64,000 nt of DNA, from positions 62,001 through 126,000 of the forward strand of contig JAJTXQ010000040.1 of assembly GCA_021462855.1 (NCBI GenBank). The letters run 5' to 3'. Position 1 is the first letter of the stretch, and every line of letters begins with the position of its first letter. Origin of the DNA: Dehalococcoidia bacterium (GTDB lineage: Bacteria; Chloroflexota; Dehalococcoidia; DSTF01; JACRBR01). The notes under the pieces were generated by a model. That model searched no databases. It saw only the letters and a program-made list of their open reading frames with translations, and was not told the origin of the DNA. Made by a program: the position numbers and the translations under genes. Below are positions 7,453 through 15,762 of this stretch, in pieces.

Positions 7453-8703
7453 ATGCAGCACCTACGGAGAATCAGCGCGCTGAGCGATGAGCGCGCGCAC
7501 GCGCTCGAACTCGCCGTGATCGTCTTCCTGTGGCAGGCGGCGGTCGGCGTGTACTTCCTCTCCCTCGTGCAGCAGTACCTGCCCCAGCGGCTCGACACCG
7601 GCGCGGCGTTCCCCGGCTACGCGATGGCGAGCTATGGCGTCGCCAAGTTCGTGTGGCAGCCGGTCGCCGGCTGGATCGCCGACCGCGCCGGGCGGCGGAT
7701 CACGATGGTCGCCGGCATGTCGGTGAATCTGCCCGCGCTGGCGCTGATGATGCTCGTGCGCGACGAGTTCGCGTTTCTCGCGTTCTCCGCGCTTCTTGGC
7801 ATCGGCGCGGCGACGATGTGGCCGGCGTTCATCGCGCATGTCGGCGACACGACGCCGCACCATCGCCGCGCCGGCGTCATGTCGGCGCTGAACATCGCGC
7901 AGATGGCGGGCATCGGCATCGGCACGCTCGCCGGCGTGCTGTGCGTCGACTTCGTGACGTACGGGGCGGCGTTCTGGGTGTGCATCGGCTTCTCGTGGCT
8001 GGCGGGGCTCTTCGCCGCCCGCCGCACCGAGGCGGCACGGCACGAGGTGGTGCGCATCGACAACGGGCGCGCCGCCAGCCGGCACGGCGCCGACGACGCG
8101 GCGTGGCGCCCGGGGATCGGCATGCTCGCGCTGATCGTGCTGTTCCTCACCGTCGGCACCAGCCTGCACACGCCGATGATCGGCGCCTACACGCGCGACG
8201 TGCTCGACGTGAAGATGTCGTACCTGGCGATGCTGTTCCCGGCGCCCGCCATCCTCGCGGCGCTGGCGATGTGGCGCTTCGGGCGGGTCGCCGACCGCTA
8301 TGCGCGGCACGTGCCGCTGATCGGCGGCCTGTTCATCGCGGCGGTCGCGATCTTCGCGCTGACGCTCACTGATCAGCCGATCATCGTCGTCAACCTCGTG
8401 GTGCTCGCGGGCTTGGCGTACGCCGTCAGCATTCCGGCGTGGGGCGCCGCCGCGCTCGATGCGACGGATGTCGGCGGGCGCGGGCTGGCGCTCGGCGCAC
8501 TGAGCGCCGTGCAGGGGCTTGGCGTCGCCGGCGGACAGGCGCTCGGCGGCATGATCGGCGGGTTCTGGGGCCCGCTGGCGCCGTTCAAGCTCGCCGCGCT
8601 GCTGCTGATGGGCGCCACCGCGCTGATCGTCGCGAACGTCGCCGCGCATCATCGCGCGCGCATGCGCGTCACCGCGGCGATCCCCGTGCGCATCGACGGC
8701 TGA
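7453..8703 (+). CDS. Major facilitator superfamily transporter
   Basis: 416 residues with about 12 hydrophobic segments. The MFS loop motif GWIADRAGRRITMVAG lies after TM2, and RFGRVADRYARHVPLIGG is its copy in the second half. These mark a cytoplasmic-membrane secondary carrier, but the substrate is not evident; the resemblance is closest to drug/small-molecule exporters. The track ORF begins at 7270; the ATG at 7453, after a purine-rich GTGGGGACGGGG and just before the first helix, is the better start. It follows the glgA-ROK pair by 88 bp, and a GATACT hexamer upstream (about 7400) may be its own -10. Confidence 0.85.
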   Translation: MQHLRRISALSDERAHALELAVIVFLWQAAVGVYFLSLVQQYLPQRLDTGAAFPGYAMASYGVAKFVWQPVAGWIADRAGRRITMVAGMSVNLPALALMMLVRDEFAFLAFSALLGIGAATMWPAFIAHVGDTTPHHRRAGVMSALNIAQMAGIGIGTLAGVLCVDFVTYGAAFWVCIGFSWLAGLFAARRTEAARHEVVRIDNGRAASRHGADDAAWRPGIGMLALIVLFLTVGTSLHTPMIGAYTRDVLDVKMSYLAMLFPAPAILAALAMWRFGRVADRYARHVPLIGGLFIAAVAIFALTLTDQPIIVVNLVVLAGLAYAVSIPAWGAAALDATDVGGRGLALGALSAVQGLGVAGGQALGGMIGGFWGPLAPFKLAALLLMGATALIVANVAAHHRARMRVTAAIPVRIDG

Positions 8704-8718
8704 TCGGCGGACGACCGG

Positions 8719-8730
8719 TATACTGGCCGC
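8719..8730 (+). promoter_or_regulatory. Leaderless -10 (TATACT) of the M23 lipoprotein gene
   Basis: TATACT at 8719-8724, then GGCCGC, then the GTG start at 8731. A transcript starting the usual 7 nt after the -10 would begin at the start codon. Confidence 0.6.
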
Positions 8731-9768
8731 GTGCCCCGCACCCTGAGACGAACGATCGCGCCGCTCTGGGTCGCGCCGCTGCTCGGCATCGCGCTGAGCG
8801 GATGCGACGCGCTCGGTGGCTCGTCGCCCACCGCCACGCCAACGGCCACCGCCACGTTCACCGCGACGAACACGCCGACCAACACCGCCACGCCGACATC
8901 GACGCCGACGCCGCTGCCGACCGACACGCCGACGCCCGAGCCGACGGCGACGACGGCGCCGCCAGCGCAGCCCGGCGGCTTCGTGCCCGAAGGGCGCATC
9001 CTGCCGCAGGGGCGGACGATCCTGCTGCGCACGGCCCCCCGCGAAGGCGCGGCGCGGGCGACGGCGCTGTTCCGCGGCGACACGTTCGAGATGGCGCCCG
9101 ACGGCGCCGGATGGTGGGCCGTCGCCGGCGCCAGCTCCGGCGCCCAGCTCGGCAACTTCCCGGTGACGTACACCTGGTATGACGCCGCCGGCGGCTCGCT
9201 CGGCACGTCCTCGGAGACGGTGAGCGTCACGTACACGGAGTACCCCGTTGAATACATCACCCTGCCGCCCGGCCAGGCCGAGGGCATCTCCGCCGAGGCC
9301 GTGCAGCAGGAGCTGAACATCCGCGCGGCGACGTTCGCCGTGCAGACGCCGTCGAAACTCTGGTCGGGGCCGCTGGCGATGCCGCTCGCCGGCGCCGTGA
9401 CCGGCATGTACGGCGAAGGCCGTAGCTACAACGGCGGACCGGTGTCGAGCCGGCACAGCGGCACCGACTTCGGCGCCGATGAAGGCACGCCGATCGGCGC
9501 CGCTGCGCCCGGGCGCGTCGCCTTTGCCGGCTACCTCGCGACGCGCGGCAACTCCGTGATCATCGACCACGGGATGGGTGTGTTCACCGGCTACCATCAC
9601 ATGTCGCGCATCGATGTCGCGCAGGGGCAGGACGTGGCGACCGGCACGCAGCTCGGCGCCGTGGGCATGACCGGGCTGGCGACGGGCCCGCACCTGCACT
9701 GGGAACTCGTCGTCGGCGGCGTGGTCGTGGATGTGATGTTCTGGACGTATGCCGGCGACGTCCCCTGA
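8731..9768 (+). CDS. M23-family metallopeptidase lipoprotein
   Basis: 345 residues. The signal peptide ends in the lipobox IALSGC (Cys about residue 31), so the mature protein is lipid-anchored outside the membrane. A Thr/Pro linker of TPT-type units follows (about 35-80), then an Ig-like stretch, and from about residue 225 a LytM/M23 domain with HSGTDFGADEGTPIGA, IIDHGMGVFTGYHHMSR and HLHWEL, giving the zinc ligands HxxxD and HxH. M23 enzymes cut peptidoglycan cross-bridges or act as regulators of cell-wall enzymes. The GTG at 8731 follows a TATACT box by 6 nt, so translation is probably leaderless. Confidence 0.9.
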   Translation: MPRTLRRTIAPLWVAPLLGIALSGCDALGGSSPTATPTATATFTATNTPTNTATPTSTPTPLPTDTPTPEPTATTAPPAQPGGFVPEGRILPQGRTILLRTAPREGAARATALFRGDTFEMAPDGAGWWAVAGASSGAQLGNFPVTYTWYDAAGGSLGTSSETVSVTYTEYPVEYITLPPGQAEGISAEAVQQELNIRAATFAVQTPSKLWSGPLAMPLAGAVTGMYGEGRSYNGGPVSSRHSGTDFGADEGTPIGAAAPGRVAFAGYLATRGNSVIIDHGMGVFTGYHHMSRIDVAQGQDVATGTQLGAVGMTGLATGPHLHWELVVGGVVVDVMFWTYAGDVP

Positions 9769-10435
9769 CGCCGCGCTCGTCGCGCGCGTGTACGACGCGC
9801 TCGCGGCGATCCACCGCGATGAGACGTGGCACTGGGACAGCGCCCACGGCCGCGGCCCGATGGACATCATCGCCGGCGCGGTGCTCGTGCAGCACACGAC
9901 GTGGACTAACGCCGAGCGCGCGCTCAACGCGTTGCGTGACGCCGGCGCGCTCGATGCCGGCGCACTCATCGCGCTGCCGGACGACAGGATTGCCGCGCTC
10001 GTGCGCGTCAGCGGCACACCCACGGTCAAGGCGCGCCGCCTCCGCGCCGTCGCCGAGACGATCGTCGCCGCCGGCGGCATCGACACGCTGATGGCGCTTC
10101 CGCGCGACGAACTGCGCGAGCGCCTGCTCGCCACGCACGGCATCGGCCCGGAGACGGCCGACGCGATCGCGCTGTACGCCGCGGGCGCGCGCACGTTCAT
10201 CATCGACGCGTACACCCGGCGGCTCTTCTCGCGCATCGGCGGCGGGCCGGGCGAGGGCGCGCCGTACGCCGCCTGGCAGCGCTGGTTCGAGGACGCGCTC
10301 CCCGCGGCAGATGCGGCGCATTTCCAGCGTTTCCACGCGTACATCGTCCTGCACGCGAAGGCGATCTGCGCCGCGCGGCCCCGGTGCGGGTCGTGCGCGC
10401 TGCGGACGTGGTGCCGGCAGGGGAGCACGGGGTAG
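9749..10435 (+). CDS. Endonuclease III-like HhH-GPD DNA glycosylase with [4Fe-4S] cluster
   Basis: 228 residues. The helix-hairpin-helix is LLATHGIGPETADAIALYA, followed by the GPD catalytic Asp in FIIDAYTRRLFSR. A C-terminal CAARPRCGSCALRTWC gives the cluster ligands spaced C-x5-C-x2-C-x5-C, slightly shorter than the x6 of E. coli Nth. The position of Nth's catalytic Lys (GxGxKTA) is Glu here, as in MagIII-type 3-methyladenine glycosylases, so a monofunctional base-excision glycosylase without lyase activity is more likely than a true Nth. The start overlaps the end of the M23 gene by 20 bp. Substrate is inferred, not shown. Confidence 0.85.
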   Translation: MPATSPDAALVARVYDALAAIHRDETWHWDSAHGRGPMDIIAGAVLVQHTTWTNAERALNALRDAGALDAGALIALPDDRIAALVRVSGTPTVKARRLRAVAETIVAAGGIDTLMALPRDELRERLLATHGIGPETADAIALYAAGARTFIIDAYTRRLFSRIGGGPGEGAPYAAWQRWFEDALPAADAAHFQRFHAYIVLHAKAICAARPRCGSCALRTWCRQGSTG

Positions 10436-10471
10436 GCGTCGCACGCACGCTGCTCGCGGTCGGCTTCCCGC

Positions 10472-10483
10472 TATGCTTCCGGC
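10472..10483 (+). promoter_or_regulatory. Leaderless -10 (TATGCT) of ribD
   Basis: TATGCT at 10472-10477 ends 6 nt before the ribD ATG at 10484, leaving no room for a Shine-Dalgarno sequence. Confidence 0.55.
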
Positions 10484-11572
10484 ATGTTGAGCGAGCACAT
10501 GCGGCGAGCGCTTGCGCTGGCGGCGTCCGTCGAGGGGACGACGAGCCCAAACCCGCACGTCGGTTGCGTGCTCGTGAAGGACGGGCGTGTGGTCGCCGAA
10601 GGGGCGACGGAGCCGCCACCGGGCCGCCACGCCGAGGCCGTGGCGCTGGCGAACGCGGGCGATGCCGCGCGCGGCGCCGACGCCTGCGTGACGCTCGAGC
10701 CGTGCTCGCACACGGGCCGCACGCCGCCCTGCGCCGACGCGCTGATCGCCGCCGGCGTCGCGCGGGTGATCGTCGCGATCGCCGATCCCGACGCGAAGGT
10801 CGCAGGCAGCGGCATCGCGCGGCTGCGCGACGCGGGCGTGCAGGTCGAGACCGGCGACGGCGAAGCCGGGGCGGCGCGCCTGCTCGAGGCGTACATCAAG
10901 CACCGCACGACGGGGTTGCCGTTCATCATCGCGAAGTTCGCGGCGACGCTCGACGGGAAGATCGCGGCGGCGAGCGGCGATTCGCGCTGGGTCGCCGGCG
11001 ATGCCGCGCGCGCCTGGGCGCACGAGTTCCGCACGAAGGTCGACGCGATCATGTGCGGCGTGAACAACGTACTGCTCGATGACCCGCAGCTGACCGCGCG
11101 CCCCGGCGGCGCGATCGCCGGGAAGCAGCCGCTGCGCGTCATCGCCGACTCGCGCGGCCGCACGCCGCTGACCGCGAAGGCGCTCGGCGCCGGCGGCCGC
11201 ACGCTCATCGCCACGACCGGCGCGTCGCCGGCGGCGTGGCGCGACGACATCGCGGCGCGCGGGGCGGAGGTGGCGGTGCTGCCGGCAGGCGAGGACGGCC
11301 GCGTCGACCTGCGCGCGCTCGTGCGCATGCTCGGCGAGCGCGACGTGCTGTCGCTGCTCGCCGAAGGCGGCGGCGTCCTGCACGGATCGCTGTTTGCCGC
11401 CGCGCTCGTCGACAAGGTGCACGCGATCATCGCGCCGAAGATCGTCGGCGGCTCGCTGTATCCGGCCGTCGCCGGCGAGGGCGCTGCGCGCATGGCCGAC
11501 GCGATCGCCCTGCGCGATGTAGAGACGCTCAGCCTCGGCGACGACGTGGCGTTCATCGGCTACGTGCGGTAG
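10484..11572 (+). CDS. ribD: Bifunctional riboflavin deaminase/reductase
   Basis: 362 residues, the normal two-domain length. Residues 1-145 are the cytidine-deaminase-like pyrimidine deaminase: GRHAEAVAL has the zinc His and catalytic Glu, and TLEPCSHTGRTPPCADAL has the two zinc Cys. Residues 150-362 are the DHFR-like 5-amino-6-ribosylaminouracil phosphate reductase, with AKFAATLDGKIAAASGDSRW. These catalyse two successive steps of riboflavin synthesis. No other rib gene is near, so the pathway is split. A TATGCT box 6 nt before ATG suggests leaderless initiation. Confidence 0.95.
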   Translation: MLSEHMRRALALAASVEGTTSPNPHVGCVLVKDGRVVAEGATEPPPGRHAEAVALANAGDAARGADACVTLEPCSHTGRTPPCADALIAAGVARVIVAIADPDAKVAGSGIARLRDAGVQVETGDGEAGAARLLEAYIKHRTTGLPFIIAKFAATLDGKIAAASGDSRWVAGDAARAWAHEFRTKVDAIMCGVNNVLLDDPQLTARPGGAIAGKQPLRVIADSRGRTPLTAKALGAGGRTLIATTGASPAAWRDDIAARGAEVAVLPAGEDGRVDLRALVRMLGERDVLSLLAEGGGVLHGSLFAAALVDKVHAIIAPKIVGGSLYPAVAGEGAARMADAIALRDVETLSLGDDVAFIGYVR

Positions 11573-11575
11573 CGA

Positions 11576-12334
11576 CTACAGCTCCAGCACGGCGTACAGG
11601 CCCAGGTGGTCGCTCGGGTACATGTCCGCGTTGTACGGCGAGGGCTTGTCGAACGCGAGCCCGGCCTCGACCACGCGCCACTCAGGCGTGAGCCAGATGT
11701 AGTCGAGCGTGCCGTGCGCGGAGTCGTCATACGTGTTGACGGGCGTCGTCCACGTCTTCTCCGGCTCGCGACCGTGCGCCGTCTCGTACGCGCTTCGGTA
11801 GCGCGACTTCATCAGCGTGACGGCGGGCTCCGGCGGGTCGGCGTACGCGTTGAAGTCGCCGACGATCACCGCCGGCAGGCCGCGCGTGTCGCGGTCGAGC
11901 CACGCCTGCATCCGCTCGATCTGCTCGACGCGCTCCTGTTTCGCCTCCGGCGGGTGGTGGAGGTGCGTGTTGACGAAGACGAACGGCCGGTCTCCACAGC
12001 GGAGCACCATGCGCTGCGCCACCCGCTCGAACGTCATCAGGTCGAGGATCTCGTGCTCCTCGAACGGCAGGCGCGACAACGTCGCGATGCTGTGGACGAA
12101 CGCGCGCGTCTCCGTGTTCGCCGCATGCTTGATGCGGTAGTGCGGCTGCAGCCCGAGCCGCGCATTGATCTGCCGGCTGATCCACATCCCCTGGTCGAGC
12201 ACCAGGTCGATCTCCTGCATGCCAATGACGTCCGGCGCCAGCTCCTCGAGCTGGTCGATGACGAGCGGGGCGCGGTGGCCCCACTCTCCCATGCGGTTGA
12301 AGATGTTCAGCGTCGCGACCTTCACCTGCGGCAT
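11576..12334 (-). CDS. Endonuclease/exonuclease/phosphatase (EEP) family hydrolase
   Basis: 252 residues. EEP motifs in order: ATLNIFNR near the start, MQEIDLVLDQG with the metal-binding Glu, VFVNTHLHHPPEAK, VIVGDFNAYADPP with the catalytic Asp-Asn pair, LDYIWLTPEW and the final SDHLGLYAVLEL with Asp-His. This is a Mg-dependent phosphodiesterase or phosphatase; substrates across the family range from DNA to lipids and nucleotides, and nothing here decides which. No signal peptide is present, so it is cytoplasmic. A strong AGGAGG lies before the ATG. It converges on ribD with only 3 bp between the genes. Confidence 0.88.
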   Translation of the reverse strand: MPQVKVATLNIFNRMGEWGHRAPLVIDQLEELAPDVIGMQEIDLVLDQGMWISRQINARLGLQPHYRIKHAANTETRAFVHSIATLSRLPFEEHEILDLMTFERVAQRMVLRCGDRPFVFVNTHLHHPPEAKQERVEQIERMQAWLDRDTRGLPAVIVGDFNAYADPPEPAVTLMKSRYRSAYETAHGREPEKTWTTPVNTYDDSAHGTLDYIWLTPEWRVVEAGLAFDKPSPYNADMYPSDHLGLYAVLEL

Positions 12335-12416
12335 CGCGCTACCTCCTGCGTGGGCACAGCAAACACCCCAGGCGCGTGGCGGGCAAGCGCGCGTTGTCCG
12401 GCAGCACGCGCGCGGC

Positions 12417-12428
12417 TAACCTTCGGCC
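12417..12428 (+). promoter_or_regulatory. Leaderless -10 (TAACCT) of leuB
   Basis: TAACCT at 12417-12422 followed by TCGGCC and the ATG at 12429: the same 6-nt arrangement found at many other starts in this window. Confidence 0.5.
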
Positions 12429-13508
12429 ATGAAGTTCAAGATCGCCGTACTGCGCGGCGACGGCATCGGCCCCGAGATCACGGATATCGCCGTGCGCGTG
12501 CTGCAGGCCGTCGGCAGACGCTGGGACCACGACTTCGCGTTCACCGAGGCGCATGCCGGCGGCGAGGCGTGGGACCGCTACGGCGAGCACCTGCCGGCCG
12601 TCACGCTCGATGCCTGTCGCGCCGCCGATGCGATCCTCAAGGGCCCGTTTGGCGGCCCGACAAGCGAGATCAATCATCCGAAATGGGCGGGCATCGAGAC
12701 GACGGCGATCCTCGGGCTGCGGCGGGCGTTCGACCTGTTCATGAACCTGCGCCCGGTCGTCGTCTACCCGGAGGTCGTCGCGCTGTCACCGCTACGGCCC
12801 GAGATCGTCGAAGGCGCGGACATGCTGATCGTGCGCGAGTTGACGAGCGGCATCTACTTCGGCGAGCGCGGCGAGCGCACGGTCGATGGCGAGCGGCAGG
12901 GGTTTGACACCGAGTCGTACACCGAGGGCGAGATCGCGCGCATCACGCACGGCGCCTTCCGCATCGCGCGGGTCCGGCGCAAGCACGTGACGCTCGTCGC
13001 CAAGTCGAACATCCTCGACTCGTCGCGGCTCTGGCGCGATGTGATGGCGAGGGTGGCGCCGGAGTACCCGGACGTCACGCACGACTACCTGCACGTGGAT
13101 AACGCATCGATGCAGATCATCACCAACCCGCGCCAGTTCGACGTGATGCTCACCAACAACATGTTCGGCGACATCCTGAGCGACGAGGCGAGCGTACTGG
13201 CAGGATCGCTCGGCATGCTCGGCTCAGCGAGCCTCAACGCCGGCGGCTTCGGCATGTACGAGCCGATCCACGGAAGCGCGCCGGACATCGCCGGTCAGGG
13301 GAAAGCAAACCCCATCGCCATGGTGCTCAGCGCGGCGATGATGCTCCGCCTCTCGTTCCAGCTCGAGGACGAGGCGGCGGCCGTGGAGACAGCGGTGCGG
13401 GCGGCGCTCGCGCGCGGCCTGCGGACGGCGGACATCGCCGGCGCCGGCGGCACGCTCGTCACGACGCAGGCGATGGGCGAGGCGATCGAGGCGGCGCTCG
13501 CCGGCTGA
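12429..13508 (+). CDS. leuB: 3-isopropylmalate dehydrogenase
   Basis: 359 residues. The beta-decarboxylating dehydrogenase fold is clear: VLRGDGIGPEI at the start, LRPVVVYPE substrate loop, RELTSGIYFGERGER (LeuB-type Tyr region), MLTNNMFGDILSDEAS with the metal Asp residues, and EPIHGSAPDIAGQGKANP for NAD binding. It oxidises 3-isopropylmalate in leucine synthesis. Other leu genes are not in the window. Start ATG is placed 6 nt after TAACCT. A GGCGGC-CCAA-GCCGCC hairpin (13521-13536) follows the stop but lacks a T-run. Confidence 0.94.
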   Translation: MKFKIAVLRGDGIGPEITDIAVRVLQAVGRRWDHDFAFTEAHAGGEAWDRYGEHLPAVTLDACRAADAILKGPFGGPTSEINHPKWAGIETTAILGLRRAFDLFMNLRPVVVYPEVVALSPLRPEIVEGADMLIVRELTSGIYFGERGERTVDGERQGFDTESYTEGEIARITHGAFRIARVRRKHVTLVAKSNILDSSRLWRDVMARVAPEYPDVTHDYLHVDNASMQIITNPRQFDVMLTNNMFGDILSDEASVLAGSLGMLGSASLNAGGFGMYEPIHGSAPDIAGQGKANPIAMVLSAAMMLRLSFQLEDEAAAVETAVRAALARGLRTADIAGAGGTLVTTQAMGEAIEAALAG

Positions 13509-13520
13509 GCGGACGGCCGC

Positions 13521-13536
13521 GGCGGCCCAAGCCGCC
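13521..13536 (+). terminator. Short GC hairpin after leuB
   Basis: GGCGGC-CCAA-GCCGCC, a perfect 6-bp stem with tetraloop 12 nt after the leuB stop. No T-tract follows, so it is a weak terminator candidate. Confidence 0.4.
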
Positions 13537-13570
13537 TCGCCCGACCTGCGGTTGTGCACGGATCTGTCAG

Positions 13571-13600
13571 TTGACATCGTTTCGGCGGCGCGCGTACCAT
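13571..13600 (+). promoter_or_regulatory. Sigma-70-like promoter of the ABC exporter leader
   Basis: TTGACA (13571-13576), 18-bp spacer, TACCAT (13595-13600). A transcript would start near 13607 and read the small ORF, the terminator and then the ABC genes. Confidence 0.75.
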
Positions 13601-13637
13601 GCGCCGAAGCCCCACCGGCGGGGGCGGGAAGGACAGC

Positions 13638-13742
13638 ATGGCAAACACCGGGACAGGCATCGCGATCTTGGCCGCGCGGGTCCGCGGGGCAGATCTGCGC
13701 GTCGGTGGGATGAATGCGTCCGGCGGAAAGGGTCAGCGTTGA
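13638..13742 (+). CDS. 34-codon upstream ORF in the ABC exporter leader
   Basis: The ORF (MANTGTGIAILAARVRGADL...) starts with ATG after a GGGAAGGAC ribosome site, lies 31 nt after the predicted transcript start and ends 28 nt before an intrinsic terminator. The peptide resembles nothing I know and is too short for the ORF track. Its place between promoter and terminator is what one expects of a leader peptide in ribosome-controlled attenuation. Part of its 3' half (13701-13713, GTCGGTGGGATGA) can pair with the terminator's 5' flank and arm (13769-13785). Translation is supported by the SD only; the peptide may matter only as a stalling track. Confidence 0.5.
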   Translation: MANTGTGIAILAARVRGADLRVGGMNASGGKGQR

Positions 13743-13770
13743 CTTAGCACTCCGGGCACGAGCGAGCGTC

Positions 13771-13806
13771 AACCCACTGCGCGACCGGGCGTGAGTGGGT
13801 TTTTTT
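13771..13806 (+). terminator. Intrinsic terminator/attenuator upstream of the ABC exporter genes
   Basis: AACCCACT (13771-13778) pairs with AGTGGGTT (13794-13801) and is followed by an uninterrupted T-run to 13806. It is the best intrinsic terminator in the window, and it lies before, not after, the ABC genes and 28 nt after the small ORF. Confidence 0.8.
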
Positions 13807-13847
13807 GATCCCTGCAAGGGACACCCGGACAAGGGGAGGAGACTGAC

Positions 13848-14711
13848 ATGAACCAAGTACCGCTGCAGGTGAACGACGTCGTGAAGTCGTTCGGCGGCGG
13901 CTGGAGCGCGAGCAGCGTGCTCCCGTGGAGGCGCAACGGCGCAAGCCACGGCCGCCGCGTCGTCGACCACGTGTCGTTCGAAGTGCGGCGCGGCGAGATC
14001 TTCGGCGTGATCGGCGCCAACGGCTCCGGCAAGTCGACGCTGATCCGCATCATCAGCACGCTGCTGCTGGCCGACGAGGGCGGCGTCCGCGTGTTTGGCT
14101 ACGACACCGTGCGCGAGGCGACACCGGTGCGCGCGCTGATCAACCGCGTGTCCGCAGACCCGTCGTTCTTCCGCAACATGTCGGCGATGGAGAACCTGCT
14201 GTTCTTCGGCCGCGTGTACGGGCTCACCGCCGGCGACGTGAAGCGGCGCACGCCGGTGATCCTCGAACGGCTCGGACTCGAATGGCCGCGCGCGCTGGAG
14301 CCCATGAGCCACCTCTCGCGCGGGCAGCAGCAGAAGGTCGCCGTCGCGCGATCGTTCCTGACCTCGCCCGTGCTCATGCTGCTCGACGAGCCGACGACCG
14401 GCCTCGACCCGCGCAGCAAACGCGACGTGCAGTCGTTCGTCCGCGACGTACAGCAGTCGCACGATGCGACGATCCTGCTCACCACGCACGACATGGACGA
14501 GGCCGAACTGCTCTGCGACCGCATCGCCTTCCTGTCCGGCGGGAGGATCGTCGCCGGGGGTTCGCCGCTGGAGCTTCGCCAGATGGTCGCCGACGGCCGG
14601 CCGCTCGACAGCATCAATATGGAAACGGTGTTCATGGAACTCACCGGCCGCCGCGTCGAGGACGACGAGGAGCCGGCCGAGGAAGGGGAGGAGGCGTTGA
14701 TCCATGGTTAG
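13848..14711 (+). CDS. ABC transporter ATP-binding protein (ABC-2 exporter type)
   Basis: 287 residues. Walker A GANGSGKST (about 60-68), signature LSRGQQQKVAVARSF, Walker B VLMLLDEPTTGLDPRS and the switch HDMDEAELLCDR place it in the DrrA/NatA-like group that powers ABC-2 exporters of drugs, lipids or polysaccharide. The signature has S-R-G-Q instead of SGGQ, a common variant. A 14-residue insert after residue 15 (SFGGGWSASSV...) and an acidic C-terminal tail are unusual. A strong GGGGAGGAG precedes ATG. The gene overlaps its permease gene by 8 bp, and is controlled behind the leader ORF and terminator described separately. Confidence 0.92.
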   Translation: MNQVPLQVNDVVKSFGGGWSASSVLPWRRNGASHGRRVVDHVSFEVRRGEIFGVIGANGSGKSTLIRIISTLLLADEGGVRVFGYDTVREATPVRALINRVSADPSFFRNMSAMENLLFFGRVYGLTAGDVKRRTPVILERLGLEWPRALEPMSHLSRGQQQKVAVARSFLTSPVLMLLDEPTTGLDPRSKRDVQSFVRDVQQSHDATILLTTHDMDEAELLCDRIAFLSGGRIVAGGSPLELRQMVADGRPLDSINMETVFMELTGRRVEDDEEPAEEGEEALIHG

Positions 14712-15546
14712 TATCGCGATGCCCCGCGCGCCCGGGACGGCTGGCGTGCTGTGGGCGTTCATCGAACGGCAGACGAATCTCTGGAAGCGCTACTGGGCGT
14801 GGGAACTCGTGTGGCTCGTGTACGGCGCGGTCAACACGCTCGCCGTCACGTTCATCGCGCGGCAGGTCGACAGCTCCGGCGCGGCCGCGAGCATCGATGT
14901 CGACCGGCTCGTGTTGTTCCTGCTCATCGGCACGCTCGTCTGGGCGTACCTGTCGGCCGTGCTCGACGACATCAGCCTGGTCGTCCAGTGGGAGCGCTGG
15001 GAAGGCACCATCGAGCACACGCTGATGGCGCCCGTCCGCCGCTCCGTGCACCTCGCCGGGATGTGCGTGTTCGGCGTGCTGCACGCCGTCGTCCGCACGA
15101 TGCTGATCTTCGCCATCGCGCTGGCGTTCTTCGAGGTGGACCTCGGCCAGGCCGACTGGCTGGCAGCGGCGACGGTGCTCTTCGTCGGCAGCTTCGCCGT
15201 CGCCGGGCTGGCCGTGCTCGCCGGAGTGCTGCCGCTGCTCTACCCCGAGCGCGGCCAGCAGATGTCGATGATGATCCAGGCGTTCGTGCTGCTCGTCTCC
15301 GGCGTCTACTACGAGGTCGACGTGCTGCCCGCGTGGCTGCACCCCTTCGCCGTGATCTCGCCCGCGACGTACATCCTCGATGGCATCCGCGGCGCGATCA
15401 TCGATGGCGAGGGCGTCGCCGGCGTCTGGCGCGAGATCGCCGCGCTCGCCGTGTTCGGCGCGCTGCTGCTTCCTGCATCGATGGCGACGTTCGCGGTCGC
15501 GGAACGCTGGGCGAAGCGCACCGGGCGGCTCAAGCGGCAGGGATAG
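14704..15546 (+). CDS. ABC-2 type exporter permease
   Basis: 280 residues with about six membrane helices: about 30-50, 72-95, 118-142, 155-180, 192-215 and 240-262. WERWEGTIEHTLMAPVRRS is the usual cytoplasmic coupling segment after TM2 of ABC-2 permeases, and PERGQQMSMMIQAFVLLVSGVYY matches the family's fifth-helix region. It forms an exporter with the ATPase encoded just upstream; the 8-bp overlap suggests coupled translation. The substrate is unknown. A perfect 11-bp hairpin follows the stop. Confidence 0.88.
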   Translation: MVSIAMPRAPGTAGVLWAFIERQTNLWKRYWAWELVWLVYGAVNTLAVTFIARQVDSSGAAASIDVDRLVLFLLIGTLVWAYLSAVLDDISLVVQWERWEGTIEHTLMAPVRRSVHLAGMCVFGVLHAVVRTMLIFAIALAFFEVDLGQADWLAAATVLFVGSFAVAGLAVLAGVLPLLYPERGQQMSMMIQAFVLLVSGVYYEVDVLPAWLHPFAVISPATYILDGIRGAIIDGEGVAGVWREIAALAVFGALLLPASMATFAVAERWAKRTGRLKRQG

Positions 15547-15561
15547 CCCGGCGCCAGCCGA

Positions 15562-15595
15562 TGCGGAGGGCCGCCTGTCTCGGGGGCCCTCCGCA
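15562..15595 (+). terminator. Strong hairpin terminator after the ABC exporter operon
   Basis: TGCGGAGGGCC pairs perfectly with GGCCCTCCGCA (11 bp, 12-nt loop), 15 nt after the permease stop. The 5' arm GCGGAGGGCC recurs in the hairpin after RNase Y at 24129. No T-run follows here. Confidence 0.65.
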
Positions 15596-15762
15596 CGTGG
15601 CGCCCGTCTGAAGCTGCGCCGGGGCGCCCGTGCGCCGTACCTGCGTGCTCGCGGCCGCTACATCTGCCGCGTACGGCGCCAGAGCGATGTGCCATCCGGC
15701 AGCTTCCGTCTCCACCGGCGCGTTAGTAGAGTGCAGCGGCTTTCACGCAAGGAGACACCGCC

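Noticed and set aside
7462-10428. 988-codon minus-strand ORF
   Set aside because: Antisense to MFS, M23 and the glycosylase genes; low-complexity translation, shadow.
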